Origin: Pseudoxanthomonas sp. PXM02
GTDB taxonomy: Bacteria > Pseudomonadota > Gammaproteobacteria > Xanthomonadales > Xanthomonadaceae
Reading direction: 5' to 3'
Assembly: GCF_014851805.1 (NCBI RefSeq)
Contig: NZ_JACVAK010000001.1
Location: 1,488,001 to 1,552,000 of the forward strand
DNA length: 64,000 nucleotides
Shown here: positions 28,848-37,578 of the stretch, in pieces
How the letters are laid out: the number at the start of each line of letters is the position of its first letter
Numbering within the stretch: position 1 is the stretch's first letter
Program-made: the position numbers and the translations under genes
The notes under the pieces: model-generated
What the model saw: the letters and a program-made list of their open reading frames with translations, nothing else
Told to the model about the DNA's origin: nothing
The model's database searches: none

Positions 28848-28975
28848 ACGGCCAACCGTCCGAATGAAATCCCGCCTGCCCTGTCGATTCCGGACCTGCC
28901 GGTTCGTCGACTGCAGGAAGACCGCCCCGGTGCCCTGTCTTGGCACCCCTTCTTTACCCACCCAAGGAGCACGAC

Positions 28976-29389
28976 ATGAACGTCAATCCCTACCTTATCC
29001 TCAACGGCGACTGCGAAGCCGCTTTCACCTTCTATGCGCAAGCGACCGGCGGCGAGCTGGGGCCGCTGATGCGATTCGACGGCGCCGAGGGCTGCGAGGA
29101 TTTCCCGCCCGAACACAAGCAGAAGATCATGCATACGCACGTGATGTTCGGACAGACCGTGCTGATGGGCTCGGACAACCATCCCAACTATCCCTACGAG
29201 GGCGTGAAGGGCTGTTCGGTGTCGCTGTCGGTGGACAGCATCAAGGATGCAGAGCGCATCTTCGGCGCGCTGTCGGCCGGCGGCCAGGTGACCATGCCGC
29301 TGACGCAGACGTTCTGGGCGGTGCGCTTCGGCATGCTGGTCGACAAGTTCGGCGTGCCGTGGATGATCAACTGCGAAAAGGATGCGTGA
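28976..29389 (+). CDS. PhnB-like VOC-superfamily protein
   Basis: 137 residues from ATG 28976, with AAGGAG 5 bases before; the 12 extra codons upstream are not needed. The PhnB/DUF3335-type signature is NPYLILNGDCEAAFTFYAQ with GGELGPLMRF, then HTHVMFGQTVLMGSDNHP and WAVRFGMLVDKFGVPWMIN. It belongs to the glyoxalase/bleomycin-resistance fold. Such genes commonly accompany ECF42-type sigma factors, and one follows 82 bases downstream. Confidence 0.88.
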   Translation: MNVNPYLILNGDCEAAFTFYAQATGGELGPLMRFDGAEGCEDFPPEHKQKIMHTHVMFGQTVLMGSDNHPNYPYEGVKGCSVSLSVDSIKDAERIFGALSAGGQVTMPLTQTFWAVRFGMLVDKFGVPWMINCEKDA

Positions 29390-29471
29390 TGCCTGCGCGG
29401 GGATGTCGTGTCCACCCTGATGCCCCCGCCCGCTGCACTGCGGCTTTCGCCCGCCGCAGTGCCGTGGTCTG

Positions 29472-30743
29472 ATGCGCGGCATGTCGAGCTCACCTACCCA
29501 TCGCGCGATCGACGCCGTCTGGCGCATCGAATCGGCGCGCGTCATCGCCGGCCTCGCCCGCATGCTGCGCGACCTGGACCTGGCCGAGGAACTGGCGCAG
29601 GACGCGCTGGTCGCCGCGCTGGAGACCTGGCCCCGTGACGGCGTACCGGACAATCCGGGGGCGTGGCTGATGACCACCGCCAAGCGCCGCGCGATCGATC
29701 GCCTGCGCCGGCTGCAGCTGCTCGACCGCAAGCACGAGGAACTCGCGCGCGAGCTGGACGACGCACACGAGGAGCGCCGTGCCCGCGACGAGGACGCGCT
29801 GGACCACGACATCGACGACGACCTGTTGCGGCTGGTGTTCGTGTCGTGCCATCCGGTGCTGTCGATGGACGCGCGCGTAGCACTGACGCTGCGCCTGCTG
29901 TGCGGCCTGACCACGGACGAGATCGCGCGCGCATTCCTGACCTCCGAGCCGACGGTGGCGCAACGGATCGTGCGCGCCAAGCGCACGCTGGCCGATGCCG
30001 ACGTGGCCTTCGAAGTGCCGCGCGGCGACGAGTTGCAGGAGCGCCTGTCGTCGGTGCTGGGGGTGATCTACCTGGTGTTCAACGAGGGCTATTCGGCGAC
30101 CAGCGGCGAAGGCTGGATGCGTCCGGCGCTATGCGAGGAAGCCCTGAGGTTGGGCCGCATGCTGGCCGCGCTGGCATCGCGCGAGCCGGAGGTGCATGGA
30201 CTGCTCGCGCTGATGGAGATCCAGGCGTCAAGACTGCCCGCGCGTGTCGACAGGGAAGGCGCGCCGGTGCTGCTACTGGACCAGGATCGTGGTCGCTGGG
30301 ATCGCCTGCTGATCCAGCGTGGCTTCGACGCGCTGGCACGTGCCGAACGCTTGGGCGGTGCATTCGGTCCCTACGCGCTGCAGGCCGCGATTGCCGCCTG
30401 CCATGCGCGTGCGCACACCGCCGACGCCACCGACTGGAACCGCATCGCGACCCTGTACGCGGCGCTGGCGCAGGTGCATCCGTCGCCGGTGGTCGAACTC
30501 AATCGCGCCGTCGCCGTGTCGATGGCGACCGGGCCGGCCAGCGCACTGCCCCTGGTCGACCGCCTGATGGAAGAGCCGGCAATGAAGCAGTACCACCTGC
30601 TGCCCAGCGTGCGCGGCGACCTGCTGTTCAAGCTGGATCGTCGCGACGAAGCACGCCTGGAGTTCGAGCGTGCCGCCGCGCTGACGCGCAATGCACGCGA
30701 GCAGGCCCTGCTGCTGGCGCGCGCGCGCGAGTGCGCCGCCTGA
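29472..30743 (+). CDS. ECF sigma factor with C-terminal extension (ECF42/DUF6596 type)
   Basis: 423 residues; an ATG at 29481 is equally possible. Region 2 (RDLDLAEELAQDALVAALETWP, AWLMTTAKRRAIDRLRR) and region 4 (LTTDEIARAFLTSEPTVAQRIVRAKR) cover the first 180 residues. The rest is the helical DUF6596/TPR-like extension (VIYLVFNEGYSATSGEGW, YHLLPSVRGDLLFKL) that marks the ECF42 group, which works without a classic anti-sigma factor. It is associated with the PhnB-like gene upstream. It probably switches a small detoxification or antibiotic-stress regulon; this is family-based inference. Confidence 0.9.
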   Translation: MRGMSSSPTHRAIDAVWRIESARVIAGLARMLRDLDLAEELAQDALVAALETWPRDGVPDNPGAWLMTTAKRRAIDRLRRLQLLDRKHEELARELDDAHEERRARDEDALDHDIDDDLLRLVFVSCHPVLSMDARVALTLRLLCGLTTDEIARAFLTSEPTVAQRIVRAKRTLADADVAFEVPRGDELQERLSSVLGVIYLVFNEGYSATSGEGWMRPALCEEALRLGRMLAALASREPEVHGLLALMEIQASRLPARVDREGAPVLLLDQDRGRWDRLLIQRGFDALARAERLGGAFGPYALQAAIAACHARAHTADATDWNRIATLYAALAQVHPSPVVELNRAVAVSMATGPASALPLVDRLMEEPAMKQYHLLPSVRGDLLFKLDRRDEARLEFERAAALTRNAREQALLLARARECAA

Positions 30744-30755
30744 CACTGATTGCCA

Positions 30756-33700
30756 TCACAGGCCACCGAACACGGTCCTGGCCAACTGGTTCAGGGTGGA
30801 ATCGAACATGCCGCCGCCAAGATTGATCACGCCCGGGATCTGGGTGATGGCGATGACGATGGCCAGCACCAGGAACGGCACGGCGATGTAGTTGAACAGT
30901 GTGCCGGACCATTCCATCTTTGCACTGCGATTGCACAGCAGGTTGCTCATCACGTCATTGCGCTCGAACGACATCGCCGTGTGTCCGGCAAACGCGCCGG
31001 TCAGGACCAGCACCGCCAGGTTGAACAGGATGAAGGCATCCGCCCCCGAGACAGGGAACAGGTAGACGAAGCCGGTCACGGCCAGGCAGGACGCCACGCC
31101 GCAGAACGTCGCCCATCGCACCAGCGATACCTCGCTGGCCAGGAGGACGTACAGGGCGAGCCGCGCGTCGCGTGGCAATGCGCTCGCGGCACTGCCAGCG
31201 GTGGGCGTCGTCAGCGGCGCCAACGCGCGCGCGAAGTCCGGGCGGCCCGCAGGTGTCAGCAGATGGACGGCCTGGCGTCCTCCATCCTGCACACGCGCCA
31301 CGGCCGGCGTGCTGGCAAAGCGCACGCCCGCCGTCGATGCCGGTGGCCACAGGCCGACCGCCTCACTGTCGCCTTCCTCCACCGCTTCAGCCGCGCGTAC
31401 CGTGTCCCTCAACAAGGCCGCGATCCGGTGTGCGCGCTGCCGCATGCGGATCGCGGTGACCAGGAACAGCAACGACACGTAGCTCATCGCGATCATGCAG
31501 ACCAGCGCCAGCACCGACGCGGCCTTGCCGAAAAGCGTCAGCTTCACCGGCACCGCATACAGCACGCACAGCACCAGCGCGATTGCACCCACCGCCATCA
31601 GCGGTGAGAGCGGAAACAACGAACACTGGAACATCCGCCGCAAGCGCAGCCGCTCGTCGGAGTCATCGCCCAGTCCGAGCGCCTGTACCACGACGCCGGC
31701 ATTGCGGCGCGACGCGCCTCGCGCGACCGTCAGCGCGCTGTCTGCCAGCAACAGCAGAAGCACCGCCAGCATCACCGCGATGCACAGCGCCATGCCGTAC
31801 CCAGCGGCGAAGCCCAGCCGCACCATCACCGCCTGGCCGAATGCGTCGGCCCCGATCCACAACGCCACCGCCGTCGCGGCCAGCAACAGGGCAACGGCCG
31901 CCAGTCCATGGCCAGCCATCGCGCGGAGGTAGGCCGGTCGCGCGTGCCGTGGACCCGGACCACCCAGGGTGTCGAACGCGCCCGCCAGATAGGCGATGGC
32001 CCAGCAGTAGGCCGGCCCGACCACCACGGCGATGGCGGCCAACACACGATTGCCGAGCACGGCGGCCATCGCCAGCATGGCCGCCAACGCCAGTAGTGCC
32101 CATACGGTGCGCGGATTGAACGCCGGGTCGTAGCCGCCGACGGCATTTCGCAGGTGCCGGTAGCCGGTAGTCCACCAGACAGAAGGCCGTTCCCCCACCC
32201 GCACGGCCCGCGCGATCGGTGCGGTCAGCAGCAAAAGTCCGAACGAAGCCAACGCCAGCGCGGGCGCTGCGTACAAACGCAGATAGCGTTCTTTCTTGCC
32301 GGGACAGATCACGGGTAGTACGGCCTTGCGCCCTACCACGTGCATCACGGGCGGGCGGTCTAGCGAAGATGCGCACTTGGGCAGCGGCGTGCGCTTGCTT
32401 TCTGGTCCACCAACATCGATACCGCGCACGAGTGCACGCTGCAGGACCTGGGTATCGGTGGCGCCCACCGCCATGTTGATGCCGCCCGCGGGTGCCGCGG
32501 TGAACCAGGTAATACGTTCGGACGCCATCAGTACCGCCCCGCGTGTGGCGTGGATGTACTGGGGATGTGCACTCAGCGTGTCGGCTTCCAGGTCGGCGAG
32601 CTGCGCGCTTGGCAATGCTTCGCGCAGCTGCTCGAACAGGAACATCCTGTCGCGCACGTCGGTCCCGACCACGATGACCAGTTGCGGATCGAGGTTCTTC
32701 AGCACGTTCATCGTGCGCTGGAGCTGGAGATAGCCGCCGGCGGCCGTCAGTTTGGACTGCCGGCCGTCGGGGAATTCGCTGCCGTTGCCGGCCCCATGGT
32801 CCAGCGGCAGGTACTTCCCCAGCGCCACCTTGCGTGTCAGCGACGTGTCGCCCTCCGTGTCCGGCTGCAGCGCCGCGCGTATGTCGGCGATGTTGGAGGG
32901 ATACGAAATCTGGTGGGAGCGTGCGCACAGGCAGAGGCGTGCAGTTGCCGCGTCCTTCGGTGCAGGATCGCAGATCGGCGTACTTGCCGACCCCAAGGAG
33001 GCCAGGGTCGGACAGACTTCGCCACCGAACAGGGTGGTGTCGTGCAGGATCGCGATACCGGACGCCGTCCTGCGCGTTCCGATACGCTCCGCCAGGGTCC
33101 ACAGCGCAGCGAGTTTGGTGTCGTCATCCACCGCCATCGAGCGGAAGCGCAATCCACGGCTTCCCCCATCGGCATGGCGGTTGGAACTCGCGGTCGCCGA
33201 CGGCGAAATGGCGCACAACGGCGGCGCACCGTCTTTCACCACCAGCGCATTGAGTTGCAACAACGACTCCAGCGATCCGGAAAAGTGCGGCCCGGAGAAG
33301 AGCAGGTGCGGTGACGCGCCGCACAGGTCATGGATCGAAAGCCGCCCCATCATCCGTGGCGGTGTGGACACCTCGTTGATCACGCCATTGCCGGAGGTCG
33401 ACTCGGCGGTCTCCTGTTCTTCCGGCGCCGGGCAAGGCGCGGGCAGCGAAACGGAGGAAAGCGTCTGGGCCAGGATGCGTCGCGCGGCTGCGTGTGCGGA
33501 TGCCAACGGTATGCCGTAGGTCGCGGTTTCCGGCACGACGTAGAGTGCGCGCAGCGAGGGTGCCGCGGGCACGCCTGCCTGCCGCAGATCCTTTCGCCAT
33601 GGATCGCGCCGGAACAGCATGATGCCGAAGCTGCAGTCATCAGTGGCCTGGACCGTCGACGCGCCATCGCCGGACAACACGCTTTGCCATGGGAAGCTGT

Positions 33701-34034
33701 AGCGGTCTAGCGAATACCCCTGGTCCTGCATGCCCTGCATGATCGCGCTGACACTCAGGTCGTACATGCGCCGATGCCGCGGCACGCGCGGGTCGGGCAC
33801 GCTGGCCATGGCGAACGACACCTCCGATACGCGCGCATACGCCTCGACGACATCGGCGTCGGGATCGAACTGCCGGTAGACCACACTGCCCGCTGACGTC
33901 GACGATGGATCGGTGGGTGATTGCGTGCCGTCGGCCTCCGGCGCAATCGCCCACGCGGGCACCGCCCACAGCAGTATCAGCCACCCTGCACACAGCAGCC
34001 TCCAGCAGCGATGGTGTTGCAGGCTCCTGTCCAT
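30756..34034 (-). CDS. large polytopic membrane protein with exported N-terminal domain
   Basis: 1092 residues from ATG 34034, which has an ideal AAGGAGGT site 7 bases upstream. A signal peptide (WLILLWAVPAWAIA) is followed by about 550 residues outside the cytoplasm containing many Cys. About ten membrane helices follow, near residues 588-610, 644-662, 664-684, 708-727, 733-762, 812-832, 835-860, 972-994, 1000-1017 and 1048-1066. A cytoplasmic loop lies at about 865-965. Part of the outer domain (LVIVVGTDVRDRMFLFEQLR, then SAHPQYIHATRGAVLMAS) looks Rossmann-like, as in ligand-sensing domains. I do not recognise the family. It lies 24 bases after the protease-nuclease stop and so is surely co-transcribed. 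A sensor or membrane-effector role is inference. Confidence 0.82.
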   Translation of the reverse strand: MDRSLQHHRCWRLLCAGWLILLWAVPAWAIAPEADGTQSPTDPSSTSAGSVVYRQFDPDADVVEAYARVSEVSFAMASVPDPRVPRHRRMYDLSVSAIMQGMQDQGYSLDRYSFPWQSVLSGDGASTVQATDDCSFGIMLFRRDPWRKDLRQAGVPAAPSLRALYVVPETATYGIPLASAHAAARRILAQTLSSVSLPAPCPAPEEQETAESTSGNGVINEVSTPPRMMGRLSIHDLCGASPHLLFSGPHFSGSLESLLQLNALVVKDGAPPLCAISPSATASSNRHADGGSRGLRFRSMAVDDDTKLAALWTLAERIGTRRTASGIAILHDTTLFGGEVCPTLASLGSASTPICDPAPKDAATARLCLCARSHQISYPSNIADIRAALQPDTEGDTSLTRKVALGKYLPLDHGAGNGSEFPDGRQSKLTAAGGYLQLQRTMNVLKNLDPQLVIVVGTDVRDRMFLFEQLREALPSAQLADLEADTLSAHPQYIHATRGAVLMASERITWFTAAPAGGINMAVGATDTQVLQRALVRGIDVGGPESKRTPLPKCASSLDRPPVMHVVGRKAVLPVICPGKKERYLRLYAAPALALASFGLLLLTAPIARAVRVGERPSVWWTTGYRHLRNAVGGYDPAFNPRTVWALLALAAMLAMAAVLGNRVLAAIAVVVGPAYCWAIAYLAGAFDTLGGPGPRHARPAYLRAMAGHGLAAVALLLAATAVALWIGADAFGQAVMVRLGFAAGYGMALCIAVMLAVLLLLLADSALTVARGASRRNAGVVVQALGLGDDSDERLRLRRMFQCSLFPLSPLMAVGAIALVLCVLYAVPVKLTLFGKAASVLALVCMIAMSYVSLLFLVTAIRMRQRAHRIAALLRDTVRAAEAVEEGDSEAVGLWPPASTAGVRFASTPAVARVQDGGRQAVHLLTPAGRPDFARALAPLTTPTAGSAASALPRDARLALYVLLASEVSLVRWATFCGVASCLAVTGFVYLFPVSGADAFILFNLAVLVLTGAFAGHTAMSFERNDVMSNLLCNRSAKMEWSGTLFNYIAVPFLVLAIVIAITQIPGVINLGGGMFDSTLNQLARTVFGGL

Positions 34035-34058
34035 GTCGCGCACCTCCTTACAGGGAGC

Positions 34059-36245
34059 TCAATCGTCCAGGATGATCGACGCCAGTCCGTCCAGCGCCAG
34101 ATAGCCTGCAGGCTGTCCACTGGCGATCGCCGATTCCTGCATGCGCACCCGGCTGCGTGACGTGCGACGACGCAGCACCTCCAGAGGATCGAGATTCCGC
34201 AGCAGGCCCGCCTTGCCATAGCCGAACTGGAGATCGGTGAGGCGTTCGATCTCAGAGACCTTGACCTGGAAGGTGCCGTACGCGCCGTAGGGCGCCTGCG
34301 GTGCCGCTTCGATACCGTGTTCGGCGATGACGTCGCTCTGGTCCAGCAGATAGGCCGTGGCCGACAACTTCCCGTCCCGGCGCTTGGCCACCACCACTTT
34401 CCAGAAGCGCACCGGATACTGGATCTTCGGGAAGGCGTCGTAGACGGGATCGTCTTCTTCAAGCAGCGGGCCCGTGAAGACCTGCACGCGCAGGTCGTCG
34501 TCCTCGCCCGCGGTCTCCTCCAGGATGTAGCGCTCAAGGCCATGCCACAGCTCGTGGTTCTTGTTGAACCGCTCGTGTTGCGGCGTGCAGTTGGTCCAGT
34601 GACAGGTGTCGGCCGCGGACAGCAGGGCGTCCTTGCGCGTCGGCCCGTACTCCAGGTCCTCACGGCGGGTCAGATGCCCGCGGTCGAACCGGTTGTTGCG
34701 GTAGTAGAAGTTGCCCACCTGCGCCTTCTCGGGAATGCGCGGATCGAAACGCCAGACATCGGCCGGGCGCGTCATGTGGTAACGGTTCGCGGCATCCAGG
34801 TTGGCCGCCGTGTAGATGGCGAAACGCCGTTCGGCATGCATGACCACGCTGAAGTTGTGGTACTTCAATACGCAGTCATCCTTGGCGCCGGTTTTCTGCA
34901 CGATCAGTTTGGCGGCGGCGGCCTGCAGCGCGTCCGACAACCGGGGCAGCGGCACCAGGCGTTCGTCCCGCCCAAGGAAGTCCGCGCGGTAGCCCTTGCG
35001 ATTGGCGTAACCGTCGTCGAAGGGAAGTTCGCGCTCCGACGCGGGCGCTTCGGGCCGGCGACGCGCCTCCTGCCAAGATGGAGCAGACTCCTCGGCACGG
35101 GCGCCCTGTCGGGCGATGCTGACCGTGCCGCGCGGATCCACTTCCAGCATCACGTTGATGTAGCGGGATGACGACGTGGTCATGGCGGACTCCCTGGGTT
35201 CGTCGAAAGTGGGCGGTAAGGGTGCGGCAGCATCGAGTTGCAGCCGCGTGTAGTCGGGATCGGCGCGCAGCATCGGCTGCAGCAGCGGGTGGTCGGGCAA
35301 TGCACCGCGCAGTGTGTCGACGATGCGCGATATGCGGATGCCCTCGTTGGCGATCCACTTGATGTCCGATTCGGCATGGCGCGCGGGATCGAAGGCTTGT
35401 CCGTCGTGCGTCAGCATCTGGCCGTCGTGCATCTCCGGAATGCCGGAGTGGTGCAACGCCACCACGTGCCAGTCGTTGTTGAACACCGGCGATCCAGACG
35501 ATCCGCCCAGTGTGTCGGTGGAGTACCAGAGCACGTCTTCCGTGCGCTTCAGCAACTTGTTCTCGCGCACGCACAACTGCTTGCGCTCACCATTGGGATG
35601 CTGCACGACGGTCAGCCATTCACCGTCGGCCACCTTGCCCGTGGCGCCGATCAGCGGCAGGAAACCGAACTCATGCAATTCCGAGTCGGCGTTGTCCGAC
35701 CGCGCCGCCACCGCCACGACGGCGAAGTCCAACGCTTCGTCGGCGAAGAACAGGCGCGACGGTTCCAGCGCGAATACCTGCGGCGCCATCGGGCGGTCAT
35801 GCAGATCGGCCTGATAGAGGAAATTGGCCTGCGACGTGGCGGCGATCGCCGCTTCCGGCAACACATGGTGATTGGTGATCAGCACCCCGGGGGCGATCAG
35901 GAATCCGGTGCCCCAGCCACGCAACCGGCCGGCGCCATCACGGATGGCAATCCTGGCGACCGCATCGGCCACCCTGGCGCCCTTCGCCAGATAGTTGACC
36001 GGCTGGATCTCGTTGCCGTGGATGATGCGTTCGTAGACGCGCCTGGCTTCGCCCGCATCGCCGAGACTGTCGCGCAGGAAACGCAACCGCTCCGCCTTCT
36101 GCCGCTCGGTGGCGATTTCGTCGGGGGGCGCATCGCGGCTGCTGGACGCGATCTTCCTGACGTCGACCCCGGCGTCGCGCTCGAGTGCCTTCTGGATCTG
36201 GTCGGTCAGGACGCTCAACGCGCGCTCCCTGCAAGGCGTCGCCAT
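34059..36245 (-). CDS. trypsin-like protease fused to an EndA/NucA-type non-specific nuclease
   Basis: 728 residues from ATG 36245; a TTG at 36218 with GGGAG before it is an alternative. No signal peptide, so cytoplasmic. Residues 1-95 are a helical head. Residues 96-310 are a trypsin-like peptidase with His in LITNHHVL (126/127), Asp in EALDFAVVAV (173) and Ser in GGSSGSPV (250). Residues 355-700 contain a DNA/RNA non-specific nuclease: the catalytic DRGH (521-524), CTPQHERFN with a metal-binding Asn near 561, and a Glu near 571. Both active sites look intact. It is the first gene of an operon with the large membrane protein and divergent from a patatin-like lipase. Fusions of this kind are known from bacterial conflict systems; that role here is inference. 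Confidence 0.88.
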   Translation of the reverse strand: MATPCRERALSVLTDQIQKALERDAGVDVRKIASSSRDAPPDEIATERQKAERLRFLRDSLGDAGEARRVYERIIHGNEIQPVNYLAKGARVADAVARIAIRDGAGRLRGWGTGFLIAPGVLITNHHVLPEAAIAATSQANFLYQADLHDRPMAPQVFALEPSRLFFADEALDFAVVAVAARSDNADSELHEFGFLPLIGATGKVADGEWLTVVQHPNGERKQLCVRENKLLKRTEDVLWYSTDTLGGSSGSPVFNNDWHVVALHHSGIPEMHDGQMLTHDGQAFDPARHAESDIKWIANEGIRISRIVDTLRGALPDHPLLQPMLRADPDYTRLQLDAAAPLPPTFDEPRESAMTTSSSRYINVMLEVDPRGTVSIARQGARAEESAPSWQEARRRPEAPASERELPFDDGYANRKGYRADFLGRDERLVPLPRLSDALQAAAAKLIVQKTGAKDDCVLKYHNFSVVMHAERRFAIYTAANLDAANRYHMTRPADVWRFDPRIPEKAQVGNFYYRNNRFDRGHLTRREDLEYGPTRKDALLSAADTCHWTNCTPQHERFNKNHELWHGLERYILEETAGEDDDLRVQVFTGPLLEEDDPVYDAFPKIQYPVRFWKVVVAKRRDGKLSATAYLLDQSDVIAEHGIEAAPQAPYGAYGTFQVKVSEIERLTDLQFGYGKAGLLRNLDPLEVLRRRTSRSRVRMQESAIASGQPAGYLALDGLASIILDD

Positions 36246-36319
36246 CGAATCGACGGCGCCCGCCCTTGTCTGCCCCTGCAACCCAGCCAACGCGCGCCCG
36301 TTGGGCCATCGGCCAACCG

Positions 36320-36348
36320 CTCACGACATACATGCATGTAGTCGCGAG
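36320..36348. promoter_or_regulatory. operator-like extended palindrome between divergent genes
   Basis: A 12-base perfect palindrome TACATGCATGTA (36329-36340) is flanked by CTCACGAC and GTCGCGAG, which pair at 7 of 8 positions apart from one unpaired base. It lies in the middle of the 217-base gap between the protease-nuclease (leftward) and patatin (rightward) genes. This is a natural site for one dimeric regulator to control both directions. No regulator gene is adjacent. Confidence 0.55.
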
Positions 36349-36462
36349 TCGCACGCACGCTGTCCGCAGTGCGCACCCCGTCGCGTTGCCCTCGTACAGG
36401 TCGCAACGCGCGAGACCTGCGTCAGCGACACTTCCCTCCTGTTCCTGCCCTGCGAGGCCCGC

Positions 36463-37572
36463 ATGTCCCCCACGATCGCGTTGAGTCTTTCCGGCGGCGG
36501 CTACCGCGCCACGCTGTTCCATGCCGGCGCGCTGCGTCGCCTGGCGGAACTGGGTGTGCTCGACCGCGTCACGCACGTGTCGGCGGTATCCGGTGGTGCC
36601 ATCGCGGCGGGCGTATGGGCCGATGATCTGCGCACGCATCCTGGCGGCGATGCACGCGATCGCGCGCGACGCATCGAAGCGCGCATCCTGGCGTTCTGCA
36701 AGGAAAGGATCGACACCGGCACGATCATCGGCGGCGTCCTCAACCCTTTCAAGAGCGTCAACGAGACATTGATCGGTGCCTATCGGAAGCATCTTTTCCG
36801 CGACAACCCCCGACTCGACCAGTTGCCGGTCGCGCCGCGCTTCACCTTCTGCGCCACCAACCTGTCGACCGGGCGGCAGGTCTATCTGGAACGGGATGGC
36901 GTCAGCGACTATCGCGTGGGCGAGCATCCGTATGTCGCCACCCTGTGCGAAGCGGTGGCAGCCTCGAGCGCATTCCCGCCGTTCCTGTCGCCCATGGATC
37001 TGACGCTGGATCCGGCGTTGTGGCGCCTGTCCTCGCACCGTCGCGCCACGGGTGCGGGCGCGCCCGCGACGCTGCACCTGACTGACGGCGGTGCGTACGA
37101 CAACCTGGGATTGGAGCCCGTCTGGATGAAGCGCTACGACTACGTGCTGGTCAGCGATGCCGGCGCGCCCTACGTGGAAGACGCGGAGGTGAAGACCGAC
37201 TGGTTCTCGCTCGTCAACGCCGCGATGGAGATCGCCACCGACCAGTCGCGTGGCCTGCGGAAGCGCTGGCTGCTCTCGCGCTTCAACCAAGAGGCGGGTA
37301 CACCCGGACATGTGATGGGCGCGTACTGGGGCGTCGCCAGCGACGTCGAGGACTACCGCTTCGACGACGCCATGCCGGTGAAGAAAGAGAAGTCGCAGCC
37401 ATTGCGGCGCATCGCCACGCGGCTGGCGCCCTTCGACGCCGGCATGGACGAGCGACTGGTCAACTGGGGCTATGCGATGGCGGACACCGCGATGCGGAAG
37501 TGGCGCGGCGACCTGGTGGCCGCTGATGCACCCGCCCCTGCCTGGCCGCTGCCGGCGCAGGGGCTGGCATGA
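36463..37572 (+). CDS. patatin-like phospholipase
   Basis: 369 residues from ATG 36463; the longer frame upstream crosses the control region. Patatin features: the oxyanion loop GGGYRA (11-16), nucleophile Ser43 in VSAVSGGAIA, and the catalytic Asp in DGGAYDNLG (Asp208). There is no signal peptide, so it probably acts on inner-membrane lipids from the cytoplasm. The segment WFSLVNAAMEIATDQSRGLRKRWL resembles the C-terminal helical part of conflict-associated patatins. It is divergent from the protease-nuclease and ends 6 bases before the convergent DUF1993 gene. As in CBASS-type effectors it could degrade membranes when triggered, but this is inference. Confidence 0.88.
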   Translation: MSPTIALSLSGGGYRATLFHAGALRRLAELGVLDRVTHVSAVSGGAIAAGVWADDLRTHPGGDARDRARRIEARILAFCKERIDTGTIIGGVLNPFKSVNETLIGAYRKHLFRDNPRLDQLPVAPRFTFCATNLSTGRQVYLERDGVSDYRVGEHPYVATLCEAVAASSAFPPFLSPMDLTLDPALWRLSSHRRATGAGAPATLHLTDGGAYDNLGLEPVWMKRYDYVLVSDAGAPYVEDAEVKTDWFSLVNAAMEIATDQSRGLRKRWLLSRFNQEAGTPGHVMGAYWGVASDVEDYRFDDAMPVKKEKSQPLRRIATRLAPFDAGMDERLVNWGYAMADTAMRKWRGDLVAADAPAPAWPLPAQGLA

Positions 37573-37578
37573 GCCGCC

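Noticed and set aside
30756..37572. Prophage or integrative element boundaries around the protease-nuclease locus
   Set aside because: No integrase, tRNA target, direct-repeat ends or clear composition shift was seen; flanking genes are ordinary.
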